Source: Holothuria scabra
Lineage: Eukaryota; Echinodermata; Holothuroidea; Aspidochirotida; Holothuriidae
Length of the DNA stretch: 64,000 nt
NCBI GenBank assembly: GCA_037179385.1
Contig: CM074193.1
Coordinates: forward strand, 3,679,547 to 3,743,546
Direction of reading: 5' to 3'
Shown here: piece by piece, positions 1 through 11,507 of the stretch
Position numbering within the stretch: position 1 is the stretch's first letter
Layout: each line of letters begins with the position of its first letter
The notes under the pieces: model-generated
What the model was told of the DNA's origin: nothing
What the model saw: the letters and a program-made list of their open reading frames with translations, nothing else
Databases searched by the model: none
Made by a program: the position numbers and the translations under genes

Positions 1-379
1 ACAGAGGAGAATCCTTACAGCTGGGAGAGAACATCTCGACAGACTTGGGGCAAGTCTAGGGCTAGGTTCGAAAAGCAGTTTTCCAGTGCGGTTAAGATTA
101 ACCTAATTTTTTCATGCCTATGTCAAATCTAAGATGATTATTTTGTAGATTGCATGTAAGGACACCCAATGACTCAAAAAATTTCACTGAAGGGGACTGA
201 TTATCCCCCCAAGACCAACTCAATATAATGCCAACTTTTAGTTACAATGCGCACATTTTTAACACTCAGAATTTTACTTCCAAAGGTAGAATACATGGCA
301 CCAGATTGCATTAAAGGACACCAAAATTTTCAAAAATTTTCATCGGGGATGGGGAGACTGATAGGTTGCTAATGTCTAT
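1..379. other. Intergenic, nothing recognised
   Basis: No open frame, RNA gene or clear repeat structure could be supported here. The stretch leads directly into a decayed reverse-transcriptase fragment and may be older debris of the same element. Confidence 0.4.
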
Positions 380-640
380 CCAATTTTCAAAAAAGGGCTG
401 GAGCTCATCTTGTAATTATAGGCCAGTCAGTGAAACTATTGTTTTGTGCAGAGTTACGGAATCCTTAATCAAGGACTGTTTGCTCAAGTATATGTTTAAG
501 GTAATGGGTTACTCAATCTGATTCGATCAGCATGGTTTCTAGCTACCAAGTAGGGTTTGTGTTAGTCATTTGCTCAATAGCTTTCTTGAGGACGTTTCTT
601 TGTCTCTTGATAAAGGTTTCAGTGTTGATGTCATTAACCG
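380..640 (+). pseudogene. Decayed non-LTR retrotransposon reverse transcriptase fragment
   Basis: Read in one frame with two in-frame stops, the DNA gives the finger/palm text of a LINE reverse transcriptase: a 'KKG..SSCNYRPVS' block, an 'ESLIKD.LLKYM' helix, 'FDQHGF.LPSR' and 'HLLNSFLED..LSLDKG.SVDVI'. These match, in order, the conserved NYRP(I/V)S, QHGF..GRS and D.GK..D.(V/I) motifs of jockey/CR1-type elements. Bases 640-1040 hold frameshifted remnants, for example 'HLINSWLNDGR'. The element is inactive. The family (non-LTR RT) is clear, the clade is a guess. Confidence 0.75.
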
Positions 641-1049
641 TCCGCAGTGGCTTCCAAAAAGCCTTTTGACAAAGTACCTTTAAGACTTAAGTAGACCCAT
701 GGTGAAATCGCAAAGGTTAGGCATCACACAGGCAGGTGTGCTCATTTGATCAATTCGTGGCTCAATGATGGTAGGTAGCTATCAGAGGGTTGCAGGGGCG
801 GCACCAAGGGGGGGGGGGGCATGGGGGGCAAATGCTTTAAATACTTTAACTTCCTGTCACTGAAACTTTTCACTGCAGAGCAAGCTCTCATGGGCGTTGG
901 AGTGTGTAAGAGGTTGCATTGTTTGTTTGACCTTGGACTACTCTCTCCAAGAGACAGGGCTATTACTTGAAGGATTTCCCTGTACAGCGAGTGACCTCAC
1001 AACTTGCTGATGATGTCATTGTAAACTTTTAGAGTAACTTTTTTTTGCT

Positions 1050-2549
1050 TTGGATAATGCTTTATGGACCAAAATACACAGCCTGAGACTTAATTTTTTT
1101 ACCAAGAGATTTGCTAAAACCTCAGAGCTTCCGGGGACTTCGCCCCCTGGACCCCACCAGGGGCCCGAAGGCGGTCTCAAGTGGTATCCACAAAGTCTGA
1201 GTTCTTGCCCCCCCCCCCTTCTTTATTTTCTTAAATGATACATGAGAAAATTTTGTGGCATGAAAAATCGGGACTCAAACTGCGCCATAGAGCTTCAAAC
1301 TGGGCGATTTTTTGACGTCATTTGACCGCAAGAAAATAAATGACCTTGGCTGGTGTAAAGTCGTAAACTCTAGTAGAAGCAGACTGGAAGTCCACCGAAT
1401 CACCACAATTGGTCTGAAAACATTACTTTATAGTCATTTAATATGCAAATATGCATGGGCGTCCGCAGAAATTTTTTCAAGGGGGGGGGGCAAGATCATT
1501 CATGGATGATCGAATTGTGTACACTGTCTAAGCGGAGGCCCATAATCGGTTGGCGCGGGGCGTACAAGAAAATTTTTGGCCTTTAAAACCCTTCAGATGG
1601 TCGGAAACGACACTTGGCGAGTGTTCTAAGCTGCATGTACCCAGCCCTGAAACAAGAATTTCACGTCTGTAATTTTTAGATTTTTAGAATTGTCAATGAA
1701 AAAATTGATGAAGGGAAATCTGCCTCTCTCGGTCACGGCCTCGCACGCCTATGCACGATAAAACTTACAACCGTCAAACAGCCTATAAAGGCCTATATCC
1801 GATACCCGATTATGAATCATACCTCCCTCCCCCCCCCCCCCCCCATATTCACCTTGTGTATCCCAGTTACATCCGCGCGTCGCCACTTGAGATCAGCACG
1901 GGACCAAACCATGCAGACCAACGCATTCATCAATAGTCGAATGCCATATGCACACTACATACCTGACAACTAGAACAATTTTGGCATAGTTTTTACAGTT
2001 ACGAATTCCCAATAGATATCGCGAATGATGGTCCCCAATTACGATTTCACTATTCTGCATACCATCTTCTCTTTTGCTATTCCTGGTCAAGTGTCTGCAT
2101 ATCTCTAATGATACATAATAGGGTACACCTTTGACATACATAGCGTCGATGGGTACACCCACCAATATCTCACACTTTGACAAGTTCGGAAGCGATCCTC
2201 GGACGGTTCAAGTACTGTTTTTCGAGTAGAAATTGACTCTGTGACATAGGCGGCGGAAGCGGAGGTGCACTAATTTTTTATGAGATTTCGGGGGGCATCC
2301 CCCCCCCCCCGTAACTGAATGTCGAAAAATAAATTTTTCAAAAGTAATTAAACAAATTTAGGTTGCTTTTATTACATTTCGGCTATTCTTTGGCTCATAT
2401 ATTTCTTTTCAGAGTGCAAAAGTTGCAGAGCTTCCGGGGCTTCGCCCCCTGAACCCCCACATTAACGATAACCTGTAGGAGAGTTTATTTTCGCCCTTAA
2501 AACAGTTGCATGGTATGTTGCAGTTGTGCCCCACTCTGAATTTCGGAGT
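1050..2549. repeat. Repeat-rich intergenic DNA with GC-rich foldback motif and G/C runs
   Basis: No gene supported. The sequence 'CTTCGCCCCCTG' preceded by 'AGAGCTTCCGGGG' occurs twice, near 1126-1150 and 2428-2450, as a short GC hairpin (GGGG..CTTCG..CCCC). Homopolymer G or C runs of about 10-14 bases lie near 809, 1209, 1482, 1830 and 2300, typical of the ends of degraded dispersed repeats. The open frames in this interval have low-complexity or non-protein-like composition. Confidence 0.4.
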
Positions 2550-2701
2550 AAATTCAGGTAGACTGTGACAATCTTCATGTCTTCGGAATCTCTTGACTTT
2601 TTACTCGTCGAGTTTCAGGATGCATAAATTCAGGTAGACTGTGACAAGCTTCATATCTTCGGAATCTCTTGACTTTTTACTTGTCGGGTTTTGGGATGGA
2701 T
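2550..2701. repeat. 76-bp tandem duplication (2 copies)
   Basis: 'AAATTCAGGTAGACTGTGAC' begins at 2550 and again at 2626. The following text ('cttcAtatcttcggaatctcttgactttttac' type) is shared with only a few substitutions, giving two adjacent 76-bp units. No coding content. Confidence 0.8.
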
Positions 2702-2889
2702 ATTTTTTTCTAACAGATTTGGAGTGGCTAAAATTGGCTACCTTGGTGTGGATTAAAGTGTGCTCCTTGCATCTGGCATGTTTTTACTTCCTGTGTGGAT
2801 TTTTTTCCAATTCCTTGGGATGCACAAAATCGTTCCAAAATCATACTTGTTGTGGTGGGTACCCTATCTAATTTATCTGATTCTTCTGA

Positions 2890-4150
2890 TCAAAATAGGG
2901 ACAGTACTGCTAAGATCCCCATAGGCCTAATTTTTTCAAAAGTAAAATCATATATAGTCGGAAGTTCGGGTACACAATTTTTTCAATATATATTGAATAC
3001 AGCCAAGAGTCGCAACAGAGTAAAATTCATTAGCATGTTTTCAATTCCGGTTTGTAGTTTTTCCCGAAAATATGCGGGACCATTTCATCGATTGGAAGCG
3101 ATACATTTTACTTCAGTGGTAGTTTTCTGATCAAATAGAAACAGCTTAGATTCCCCTATAAGCCTGGGAATTGTCATTTTCGACTGTCTCAGGGGTTATA
3201 TTTTTCAAAATTTTCTGTTCGCTTCGCGCTAACCAGTGGTGAAGCTCCGCGCAGATAGTCTTCCTAGCAGCATTTCAGTTTCAAGTGAACATTTTTGTGC
3301 AAACAGAACTTCGAATTAGAACAGAACTGCTAAGACATCCTGTAAACGTAGGAAATTACATTTTTGACTGTCTGAAGTGATCAGATTTTTCAAAATTTGC
3401 TGTACGTTTCGCCCAAACTTATGGTGGTGCTCCAATTAGACCGCTTCATAGCAGAATTTAAGTTTCAAGTGATCATTTTTTACAAAAGGAAACTCAAAAT
3501 AGCGACTGCTTAGATCCCCATATAAGCCCGAGAAATGCCATTTTCAACTGTCTGAGGGGTCGGGTATTTAAAAATGTTTGGTACGCTTCGCGCCAACTAA
3601 TGGTGGCGCTCCGCTTAGTCTTTCTGGCTGAATTTTGGTTTGGAACGCACTTACGTTTATCTGCAATTGAAACTTAGAAAACCGATTGCTTGGATCCCCC
3701 TTACAAGCCTGAGCCGTTTTTGATTGTCTGAGAGGTACGAATTTTCAAAATTTCTGGACGCTCCGCGCCAGCCACTGGTGGCCATCCGTTTTGACTGTCT
3801 TGCGGCCAGAACTACATTTTTCGGGCAAAAAATCTTCTACCCCAAAACTGAAATGCCTGAGTAATGTGAAATACCTTACTCAGGCGTGCACTGGAACAGC
3901 TGCTTGCAACATTCAGCAGGATTCCGGATTTGGGATCCTAGGATACATAGTCCAGTAGAGTGATGAAGTGAGCTAATCAGTATCTCAAAAGTGTTTTAAT
4001 CTTAGAAAAATCACAAATTTTTCTCAGTCACCAGAATTAGCGACAAATATACCTGGCAAATGCCATTTCCAGCCATCTTGGAGGTTTTAAAATCCAAAAT
4101 TTTCTTTGTACGCTCCGCGCCAACTGATGGTGGCGCAACGCTTAGATAGT
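2890..4150. repeat. Degenerate ~180-bp periodic tandem repeat block
   Basis: The block 'tttt(c/g)a(c/t)tgtctga(g)gggt...ttttcaaaatt' recurs at about 3183, 3367, 3547 and 3723, spacing 184, 180 and 176 bp. Each is followed by 'tacgcttcgcgccaact' and 'tggtggcgctccgct' and preceded by 'ctgcttagatccccatataagcc'. Weaker units extend to about 2900 and to 4140. The 'gcgcc...ggcgc' pair makes each unit partly palindromic. This looks like a diverged satellite array or the internal tandem array of a transposon; I recognise no named family. Confidence 0.7.
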
Positions 4151-5454
4151 AAACTCCAGCCACCCCCTTGCTTTGACATTTGATCGTTATTTCATGTTGA
4201 CTGATTTTTTTCGTTTCAAGCCTCTAAATTAGTGTCAACTTGTCAGTGTTACGAGGTTTTCGTTTTTATGATTAAATATGCAAAAATTAAGATATTTTAG
4301 GTTAAGCGCAGTAACATATCCGTACGCTCCGATCATAAGAACCGCAAGAGTGCACCAAGGTCGGGCTTTCATGTCGGTCTCTGAACATTGAAAGGCGGAC
4401 GGTTTGTCCAAATTTCATGCCAGCATTATTTCTAATGTACAGCTCCCTTACTTCTAGAATCAGTATACGTGAAAGTTTGCTGATAATACTAAGCTCTACA
4501 GAAAGCCTAGGGATAAGGGAAAGGATGACTCCTTACTGCTTAAAAATATTGGATAGTTATTTTTTCATATCGAGAAGTTTTGTTCAGAAACGATCATTTG
4601 CTCATTTAACACCAAAAATTTCTAAATTTTTCTAATTAAGGTGAGCTTAATGAGTTATGCTTCGAAATGATATTTCGAGGTAAAAGCAAGCCATGAAACG
4701 CCGATTTTCATTCAAAATACATGATTTTCGAAGATTTCAAAATTTTGTGACGTCATAATTTGGGGAATTCCCCCAAAATAATTCGTCATTTCACGTCACA
4801 CAAACGCGGTTTACGACAAAGTTATGGATCCAAATAAAACCATCTCCTTTTCTCCTGCTGCTTATGACATGCAGCTACCAGAAACGCGTTTAGCCATTTC
4901 AATATATTTGAGGCTAGAAGTATTAATCCTTTAAATTATGTAAATTTGGGGTCAAAAGCACATTTTTGCTTATTGACATCAGTTCCCATACATTAATGAT
5001 TTACGACGAAATTAACTTGGGTGTGCCCAATCGAAAAGTATTCACTGGGTGTGTAATAGGCCCTAGTACGAACATCAAAAATCCAACTTACCTTAAAACA
5101 CAACCCCGGTTATTACATTAAGCGAAAAACCGAACAATACACAATGCGCTCACACACTGTAACGCATTTGTGAGGTATATGATCGAAACATTTCGGTATG
5201 TGGTCTCAGACTTCATTGGCAAATGTCTTCGGCTGATAATTAAGTCCTCCACTGGCACTTTCGTTCTAAGAACTCCTGCTCTGATTACAAATAGTACTGT
5301 TTTAAATAATGAGAAAGACCCGGGGATATTTGTCAAGGGAGATTTAACTTAGCCATCTAGGCATTGTGAAACTACTGCTGCAAGGGTCATGGTGCTGGGG
5401 TTGATTAGAAGGAATTTTAGTAGCCTACCGGTATTAGCTAGCTAAATTTGCATA
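4151..5454. other. Intergenic, nothing recognised
   Basis: I see no coding signal, splice-consistent exon or repeat structure. The open frames are short and lack protein-like composition. Confidence 0.35.
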
Positions 5455-5460
5455 TGCAAC

Positions 5461-5580
5461 TGGACCCCACACTCGACTATGATGTGCAGAAATGGCGTCC
5501 CTTATATGAAAGAGACAAATTGCTCTTAGAGAAAATTCAGAGAGCCACACGACTCAAACCCGTGATGAGAAATCTACACC
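5461..5580 (+). pseudogene. LINE reverse-transcriptase C-terminal fragment
   Basis: The frame encodes 'YDVQKWRPLYERDKLLLEKI' followed by 'QRATRLKPVMRNLH', the signature of the region downstream of the RT palm in CR1/jockey-like LINEs (a 'W.P....D...LE.VQRRAT..I..LR.L' pattern). Similarity stops after about 40 codons and the rest of the frame is simple repeated text ('atgtgaggttgaat'). It may be a separate relic or the displaced tail of the fragment near position 380. Confidence 0.65.
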
Positions 5581-5979
5581 TTCAGAGCCCCATATTCAGC
5601 CTTACCGTCTTTCGGATGTCAAATGTGAGGCTGAATCATGTACTGGGCGAATGTGAGGTTGAATTCTGTACTAAGCTTAACAATATGAGGTTGAATGTGA
5701 AGCCCAATGTGAGATTGATGCCTGCTTCAGGCTGGTTTTCTAGGCTCCCCGTCGCGCGCAGACTGGCAGAGAGAGATAACATCGTCTGCTGAAACTTGAA
5801 AGTGGTTCGAACGAAATTGAAGACAAAGTGCTTCTGACTGAATGGTATGGACTATGGTTGTGGTTTGGTCTTGTGGTGAACTTGTTCTGACGATAGGATC
5901 GAGCCTACAGTGGGTAGGCTTCATGGGTTCCGCGAATACTGAGTTCCGCTTAAGAATTTCGGATTTAGTTGCTTCATCA

Positions 5980-6294
5980 TCCCAAACAGTTCCAATTCTC
6001 CCAACCTAGGCCTAGCCTACTTACTTCTAGCCCCTCCCACATTTATCTAAAACTCATCTTTATCCAGACACAATCCTAGTTTATTGCTTCATGGCTTGTC
6101 CCAGTGGACATAGGCTACAAGTCCATAAAGTGTAATCAAGACACTCTCAGTGCCCATGCTGTGTAATTAAGCTAGGCCTAGGCCTATGATGCATTGTTTG
6201 AATGTGATGCCAATCAAAGAGCTGTACCAATTGAGAGTTTTGATGTATGCATACTGAAACTGTAGTTTGGGGCGACAAATGCCTGCCTTTAATT
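5980..6294 (+). repeat. Dispersed ~310-bp repeat, family A, copy 1
   Basis: Shares ordered blocks with three other places in the window (38990-39279 same strand; 50910-51215 and 60385-60665 opposite strand): 'cccctcccaca', 'cagacacaatct.agttt', 'actctcagt', 'tgtttgaat', 'caatcaaagagctg', 'aattgaga', and a closing 'tgtagtttgggg...ctttaa'. No coding capacity, and I saw no tRNA-like head. It is probably a MITE or SINE. In this copy the flanks are filled with 'taggcctagcc' low-complexity text. Confidence 0.7.
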
Positions 6295-6730
6295 ATACAC
6301 AACAGAATCATTTCCCTGTCACCAACAATACAATGACATCTAGCCTAAGTTAATAAGTTAGGCCAAACGTTAGGCCTAAGTTAGCCTAGCCTACAATCCT
6401 CCACAAAAATTCATGAGACAAACCCACTGATCTCTATAAATAAACCTGGATAGGCCTAGTGCTTTGTCTATAGAAGCATGTAAAACAGTTGAAGTCACTG
6501 CGAAAAAGTGACGACAGCCATACCACTTCCATTCTTACGTGATTGACCAACAGCTGCATGAGCGTACATTAGTCAGTGTGCAGAAGTTGTCAGTCACCAT
6601 TTGTTGATTGACTTCTTAGCAATCGTGATGGTGAGGAAAGTGGACAAAGGAGCATATGGGTGCAGGAGGGGACTGTAGAAAATGTTGAGGTTTTAAAAAT
6701 AAGCACAATAAGCCTTTCACAGAGCCATTG

Positions 6731-7895
6731 CAGGGTAAACTAGGGGGTTTTCAACCTACAGGGTATTTCCCACTGCCTAAGCCTTTTCTACAAATTGTAA
6801 ATACGTATATCTTGAAGAAAAAAAAGTTCTGAAGACTCTATCAAAAAGTAATTTGAACTAATGGCAGGTGAAAATCACCCACCTTTTGACTTGAACTAAT
6901 CATTTAAAACAAAAAATCTGAACTCAAAAGCCAAATGCAGATGAACTTGGTTAAAAATCATGTTTTCTTGTAATGGTCCGTAAGCCACATCGCTTATCTC
7001 CACATATCTTTATGCCCGCAAATTTTATTATTAAGTGGTCAGACTTGACAAACTAAATAAAATTAAGTAGGAGCGATGTTGTCACACACAGAACTTCCCT
7101 CTAAATGGTCTGTGCTTTCATTTAGTGGGGAGGTTGAAAACCACCCAACACTTTTCAATGTCTAAGGCTCGACCACCTACAGGTAGTTTTAAACCTTCAT
7201 AAAATCATTGAAATTACAGAAATTTCATCAATTTTTATTTGAAGAGGCATAATTTATGGTCATTTACCAGATGTAAAAGAGTTAGCTTCATGGGTAACTT
7301 TTATCAGAACATTTGGATGATTACCTCTTATGACCCCCATAAAGTTAATTTTACCATAAATTTGCATGGTTTTCAATAGGGAGGTTGAAAGTACCCTAAG
7401 ATAGGTTGAAAATAGCCAATTTTTGACCTCTTTTGTTAACATTTCATAACCCAATAGGAGGAAACTAATAAAATCAAGGACAAACATAAATTGTAAGTAC
7501 TGCAGGCATTGGAGGTGCTGACCAAATGTAAGTTGGTTCAATTAACCTGCTCGATTTTATTTTAAAAACCAAAACCCCTCATTACGTGAAATAGCCCTTA
7601 CTAAAACTGTCTACCACTAAATGGTTTAAAACCTGACTTTTGGATGATAAGTCAGGTTTTTACTTGATGTTAACATCATCAGTTTATAGCCACTTCGATG
7701 CTTAATGGGTTTTATCATATTTTTACTGATTTAGGGGTTGGAGTGGCAAAAACTGTAGGTGTGAAAATCAAGTAAAAACCCAACTTGGATGCCTCAAAGT
7801 CGGGTTTTAGACTGTTTAGTGATGGCCAGTTTTAGGAAGGGCTATTTCATGTAATGCTTACAGTAAGTGGTCGAAAAACCCCTAATTTACCCTAC
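6731..7895. mobile_element. Foldback / terminal-inverted-repeat element
   Basis: The left end 'CAGGGTAAACTAGGGGGTTTT' pairs with the right end near 7870-7895 (reverse complement begins 'TAGGGTAAATTAGGGGTTTT'). Inside the right half, about 90 bases at 7580-7670 ('cattacgtgaaatagccctt...') are the inverted complement of 7768-7858, making a strong hairpin. No transposase frame is present. No clear target-site duplication was found, so the superfamily is not assigned. Confidence 0.65.
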
Positions 7896-9935
7896 ATGGG
7901 CAGACTGAGGACCCAAAAGGTGTAGCCTAAATAGCCTATAGCCTACATGTGCATGATGAAATTGTCAAGTTGAAAGCAGTTCCACGGAGTGGATACTCTA
8001 AACAGCTTAGAGCCAAGGCTGTAAAATGAAAAAAGAAAACAAAATCACAGTCTCATTTTAAACTTGATGCCCTCTTAATTTAACCACCTCTTACCTAAAT
8101 CACAAAATTAAAAAATAATTACTTTTATGTGACAAATAACATTGCTTTAGTTTCAAAATATAGATTAAAAAATAAGTTGCACTTGATGCAGTGTATAATT
8201 ATTGTCATACAGTCATACTAACAGCCCACAGGAAGTCTTATTTAACACCCTTGAAACATTCTTTAAACCCATACTAGTACCCCCACCAGTCTCTATGTAT
8301 TCATACCCGTAACTCTGCCCCCCCCCCCCCTTCAACTATGGCAATTTCTACTAGTAGGCTAGCACTGGCACTCTGCGTTTAGATTTTCTTGACTCACTAT
8401 AAGCAGTTCCAAGTGGGTGAAAGTGCTGAAAGCTTCAAGAACTTTACAGTTAAGAGTTGAATGTGGAAAGTGTACATGCTCAGCTAATAACGTTTAAATA
8501 TTGCCACAGCAGCAAATTATTGTGGTCTGAAAATGGTTACTACAGTTACACTAGTGAAGAAGATTTTGGGCCCAACCGACTCACACTCCCCACTTCCCCT
8601 ATGTGATAGTGACATGCACTCTTTGCAAGGAGTTGTTGTTTAGTGCAACGTACTTCCTGTCAATGTATCAGTTACCTGAACAAAAAACAACAAACAAACT
8701 AAATATGATTGTGCTACAATATTCAAACAAAGTGAAAACAGTGACCATATAAACTGGAGGCCTAATTTTCTATGGGGGGAGGGGCAAGAGCATTTTTGCC
8801 CAAATTATGTCACCGTTTATCATGTTTTGATCATGTTTTGCCCGAATAGAACGGCTATTGCCCGAATTGGGAGGGCAAGTGCCGCCCTAACCCCTGCACC
8901 CCGCCTCGTATGCAGGACAGTGACAATGTAATGAGTACAGTAACTCAAATGTGAAACAACAAGTAAATGATGTTCAGTGTTGGTCTAATTGACCAAAATT
9001 GCAATGAATAGCAATAAAGGTGCACTGCAGCCTCTTGAAAACAGCAAGAGTTTTCTAAATATGCTTTTTCAAGTAACCGAAACCGTCCCAAACAAACGGG
9101 GACCTTAACTGGCCCCAATGATGATGCCAACTATCAACAAGTTTTTCATGTGATTGAAAATCATGAGGCCACCCATCCACCTGTCTCCTAAAGAGCCTTG
9201 TTATTTGCATATTTTTGTTTCTACATAGCCACTTACAAGTGAAATGTTCTTTGGCAACCTTTTGTAAACTGTCGATTGGTGTGATTGGAAGCCGCACAGT
9301 ACGGTATTTTTGTTGCTAAAGTGCCCAATTTCTTATGAACTTTTGCTAACTGCGTAGCTTTATTGTACTCTAGTGGTTGCAAGTGCAGTTACGTATTCTG
9401 TGTTTTGGGAGTGTTAAGATGACGGCACGGTGACTTCAAAAGTACTGTCACAAGCACTATCCAGGTTATTTATAGAGATCGGTGGACAAACCCCGCTCCT
9501 TGTATCAATGTTGAAGTTTTCACACGTCTTGGGCTGCCGCAACAGTTAATTGGGGAGTGGACGCTGGTGATCCGTTCATTGCTTGGTTTGTCCCATCATT
9601 TTTTTTTGAGGATTTTCAGGAGCCTGTACAAATTTATATGGAGAAGTTTTCGGTCTTGGGCAACGCATGACAATTGGTAAATAAAAGTTGTTTATTTTGA
9701 AGGGAGTGATTTGATGGCAAATGTCATGCTGTAAGCATTATGAAGAACAATTTCTGCATTACAACATAATAAAAGCCGCTTTTAAATATTTCACAGGAAA
9801 GAAGTGTATTACTTATTAGGCCTAAGCATTACCGATTTCTGTCCATATTCAGTCAAGTACAAACTGAACTACTACATGAAGTAGGTCTAACGAACATGAA
9901 GAGTACAAAAATAAAACAAAAGCCCCAAGCAATGG
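7896..9935. other. Intergenic, no gene seen
   Basis: Contains a C-run near 8317 and a 'gcccgaat'-rich patch at 8780-8900 of the kind found in degraded repeats. No protein family or RNA gene recognised. The missing 5' exon of the large downstream gene could lie here, but I could not identify a start codon plus hydrophobic leader plus phase-1 donor. Confidence 0.35.
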
Positions 9936-9939
9936 AAGC

Positions 9940-10205
9940 CTGAACATGGAAACCATCATCGATATTAAGCTCCTTAGGGCAAACAGTATCCAGCCTCCAA
10001 ATCCAGGGGGTTTCAACACTGTGAAGATCTGTCTCGATTGAAAGAACCTCTAAAATGGTAAAAGAAAAATCAGGGGAATGAAAACAAAAATGTTTGTACA
10101 AATGCCAACTAGGCTGTCTTCCTAAGTTTGAATACAAGTGTAGTGAAGACTTACAGTGTTGATTCAGGCAGTTACAAAGCACCACCTTAGAGCCCACATA
10201 TTGTT
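9940..10205 (-). pseudogene. GIY-YIG-type endonuclease relic of a retroelement
   Basis: The minus-strand frame contains 'QQYVGS' followed by 'LYKHFCFHSPDFSFTILE' and 'TPWIWRLDTVCPKELNID'. This order (YVG, then a basic/HKSS-like stretch, 'LYKHF', 'F.ILE', 'E..WI..L.T..P.GLN') is that of the GIY-YIG nuclease domain carried by Penelope-like elements and some other retroelements. The catalytic segment after YVG is damaged and no reverse transcriptase adjoins it. The GIY-YIG reading is moderately secure, the parent element is inferred. Confidence 0.5.
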
Positions 10206-10475
10206 GGTGCAGGTCAGACAGAAAATACAGCAAATACAAAAAGACGACTTGCAATTCCCTCCCCTAGCTTTTAAGGGAAATAATTTGCCACTATTTTTTT
10301 ACTGCAGATAGAACCTGTGCTGACAATTAGGTCACACAAGAGATAAGGTTTATCTCCACAGGGTTTGCAGGCTTGGTTAAACTTTGTTGGTTGTAATGTC
10401 ATTATCTACTTTTGGCACTGAGTTGGTTTCTTCAAATGTGACAGATGACCTCAGATATCTGCGGTAGTTTGTAGT

Positions 10476-10515
10476 TTCTGTTTCTGTTTCTGTTTCTTTT
10501 TTTTTGTTTTTTTAA
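10476..10515. repeat. Microsatellite (TTTCTG)n with poly-T tail
   Basis: Four near-perfect 'gtttct' hexamers followed by an interrupted T run. Confidence 0.8.
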
Positions 10516-11030
10516 GTTGCATAATATGTAAAGTACAGGTAATATAAACAAATATTTTATATTTGAAATGCTGCAGTAAATTTTGAAAGTTGCAGAGTTG
10601 ATGATTTTACTGTACTGTATAAATTTCAAATGAGCAGGACTGTTAATACTTCAAGTGTCTGATTAAACACTGTGTTCATTTCACATTTGGAAAAGGTAGG
10701 TTATGATAGAAAATAAAGAATAAAGGTTTTACTTTGCTACAGAGAGAAGATAAATTTTGGTGAATAAATTTTTTTTGAGAAACGCAATAACAGAATTTCT
10801 TGAAAGAAGGGAGGGCCTGCAGTAGGGACTACTGTGTATGCCATTCTTTCCATAAAATATTTGTTTTACTCATAATTAATTAGTTGTCACTGTACTGTTA
10901 AAACAACATTACAATTTGCATATGGCACTTGAACTGCCCTTTTAAGTTAAAAATCAGATACTCTCTGTTGCACAAATACTGTAGATATGAATGTACCCAT
11001 CACTAAGTGTTTCATCTTTTTTGCATGCAG

Positions 11031-11507
11031 ACCAGCACACATCACCCGTAAGCAGCTTTGTTTTTGACAGTGACCAACCCAACAGAAAGGTATTCAGGCT
11101 ACAAGGAGTTGTCCAACGTGGTATTATTAATAACGACCAGTCTATTACCCTTCCCTCTGGGGAGATAATCAACACAGACAACACTATCACTAACACAGAT
11201 GGAAGTATCACCAGAACTACTTACAGAACAGAAACCCGCTTTGAATATCCTGATGGAACAACGGTTCTCAGAAATGGTCTTATCATATTCAGGGATGGTT
11301 CTATCATTACCAGTACTTTACAAAGTGATGATTCTTGGCTACTTCCAGATGGATCAAGGGTGAATCCTGATGGAAGGCGAGAGTTTCCTGATGGAGAAAT
11401 CCAACAAGGATTAACTAAAACAGAGAGATTGATAGTTTTTGAAGATGGCAGACTTGTTTTACCAGATGGCAGAATTGTTTCAACTGTCCAAGCACCAAAC
11501 CAGGAAG
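11031..11507 (+). CDS. Exon 1 of model: PDG repeats
   Basis: 159 codons, phase 1-1. The acceptor follows 'ttttttgcatgcag'; the donor is AAG|GTACAG. It carries at least nine xPDGx or related turns ('LPSGE', 'YPDGT', 'FRDGS', 'LPDGS', 'NPDGR', 'FPDGE', 'FEDGR', 'LPDGR') separated by short V/I/T-rich strands, as expected of a beta-strand/turn repeat. Two 'RTETRF'/'KTERLIV' markers lie 64 residues apart, defining a longer repeat unit. A phase-1 acceptor means at least one more coding exon lies upstream. Confidence 0.85.

Noticed and set aside
1893..2183. 96-codon minus-strand frame
   Set aside because: Contains some plausible residues but no recognisable family, no neighbours and lies in repeat-rich DNA.
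5448..5792. 114-codon open frame as a possible gene
   Set aside because: The first 40 codons are a LINE reverse-transcriptase tail and the rest is internally repeated text; no intron or gene context.
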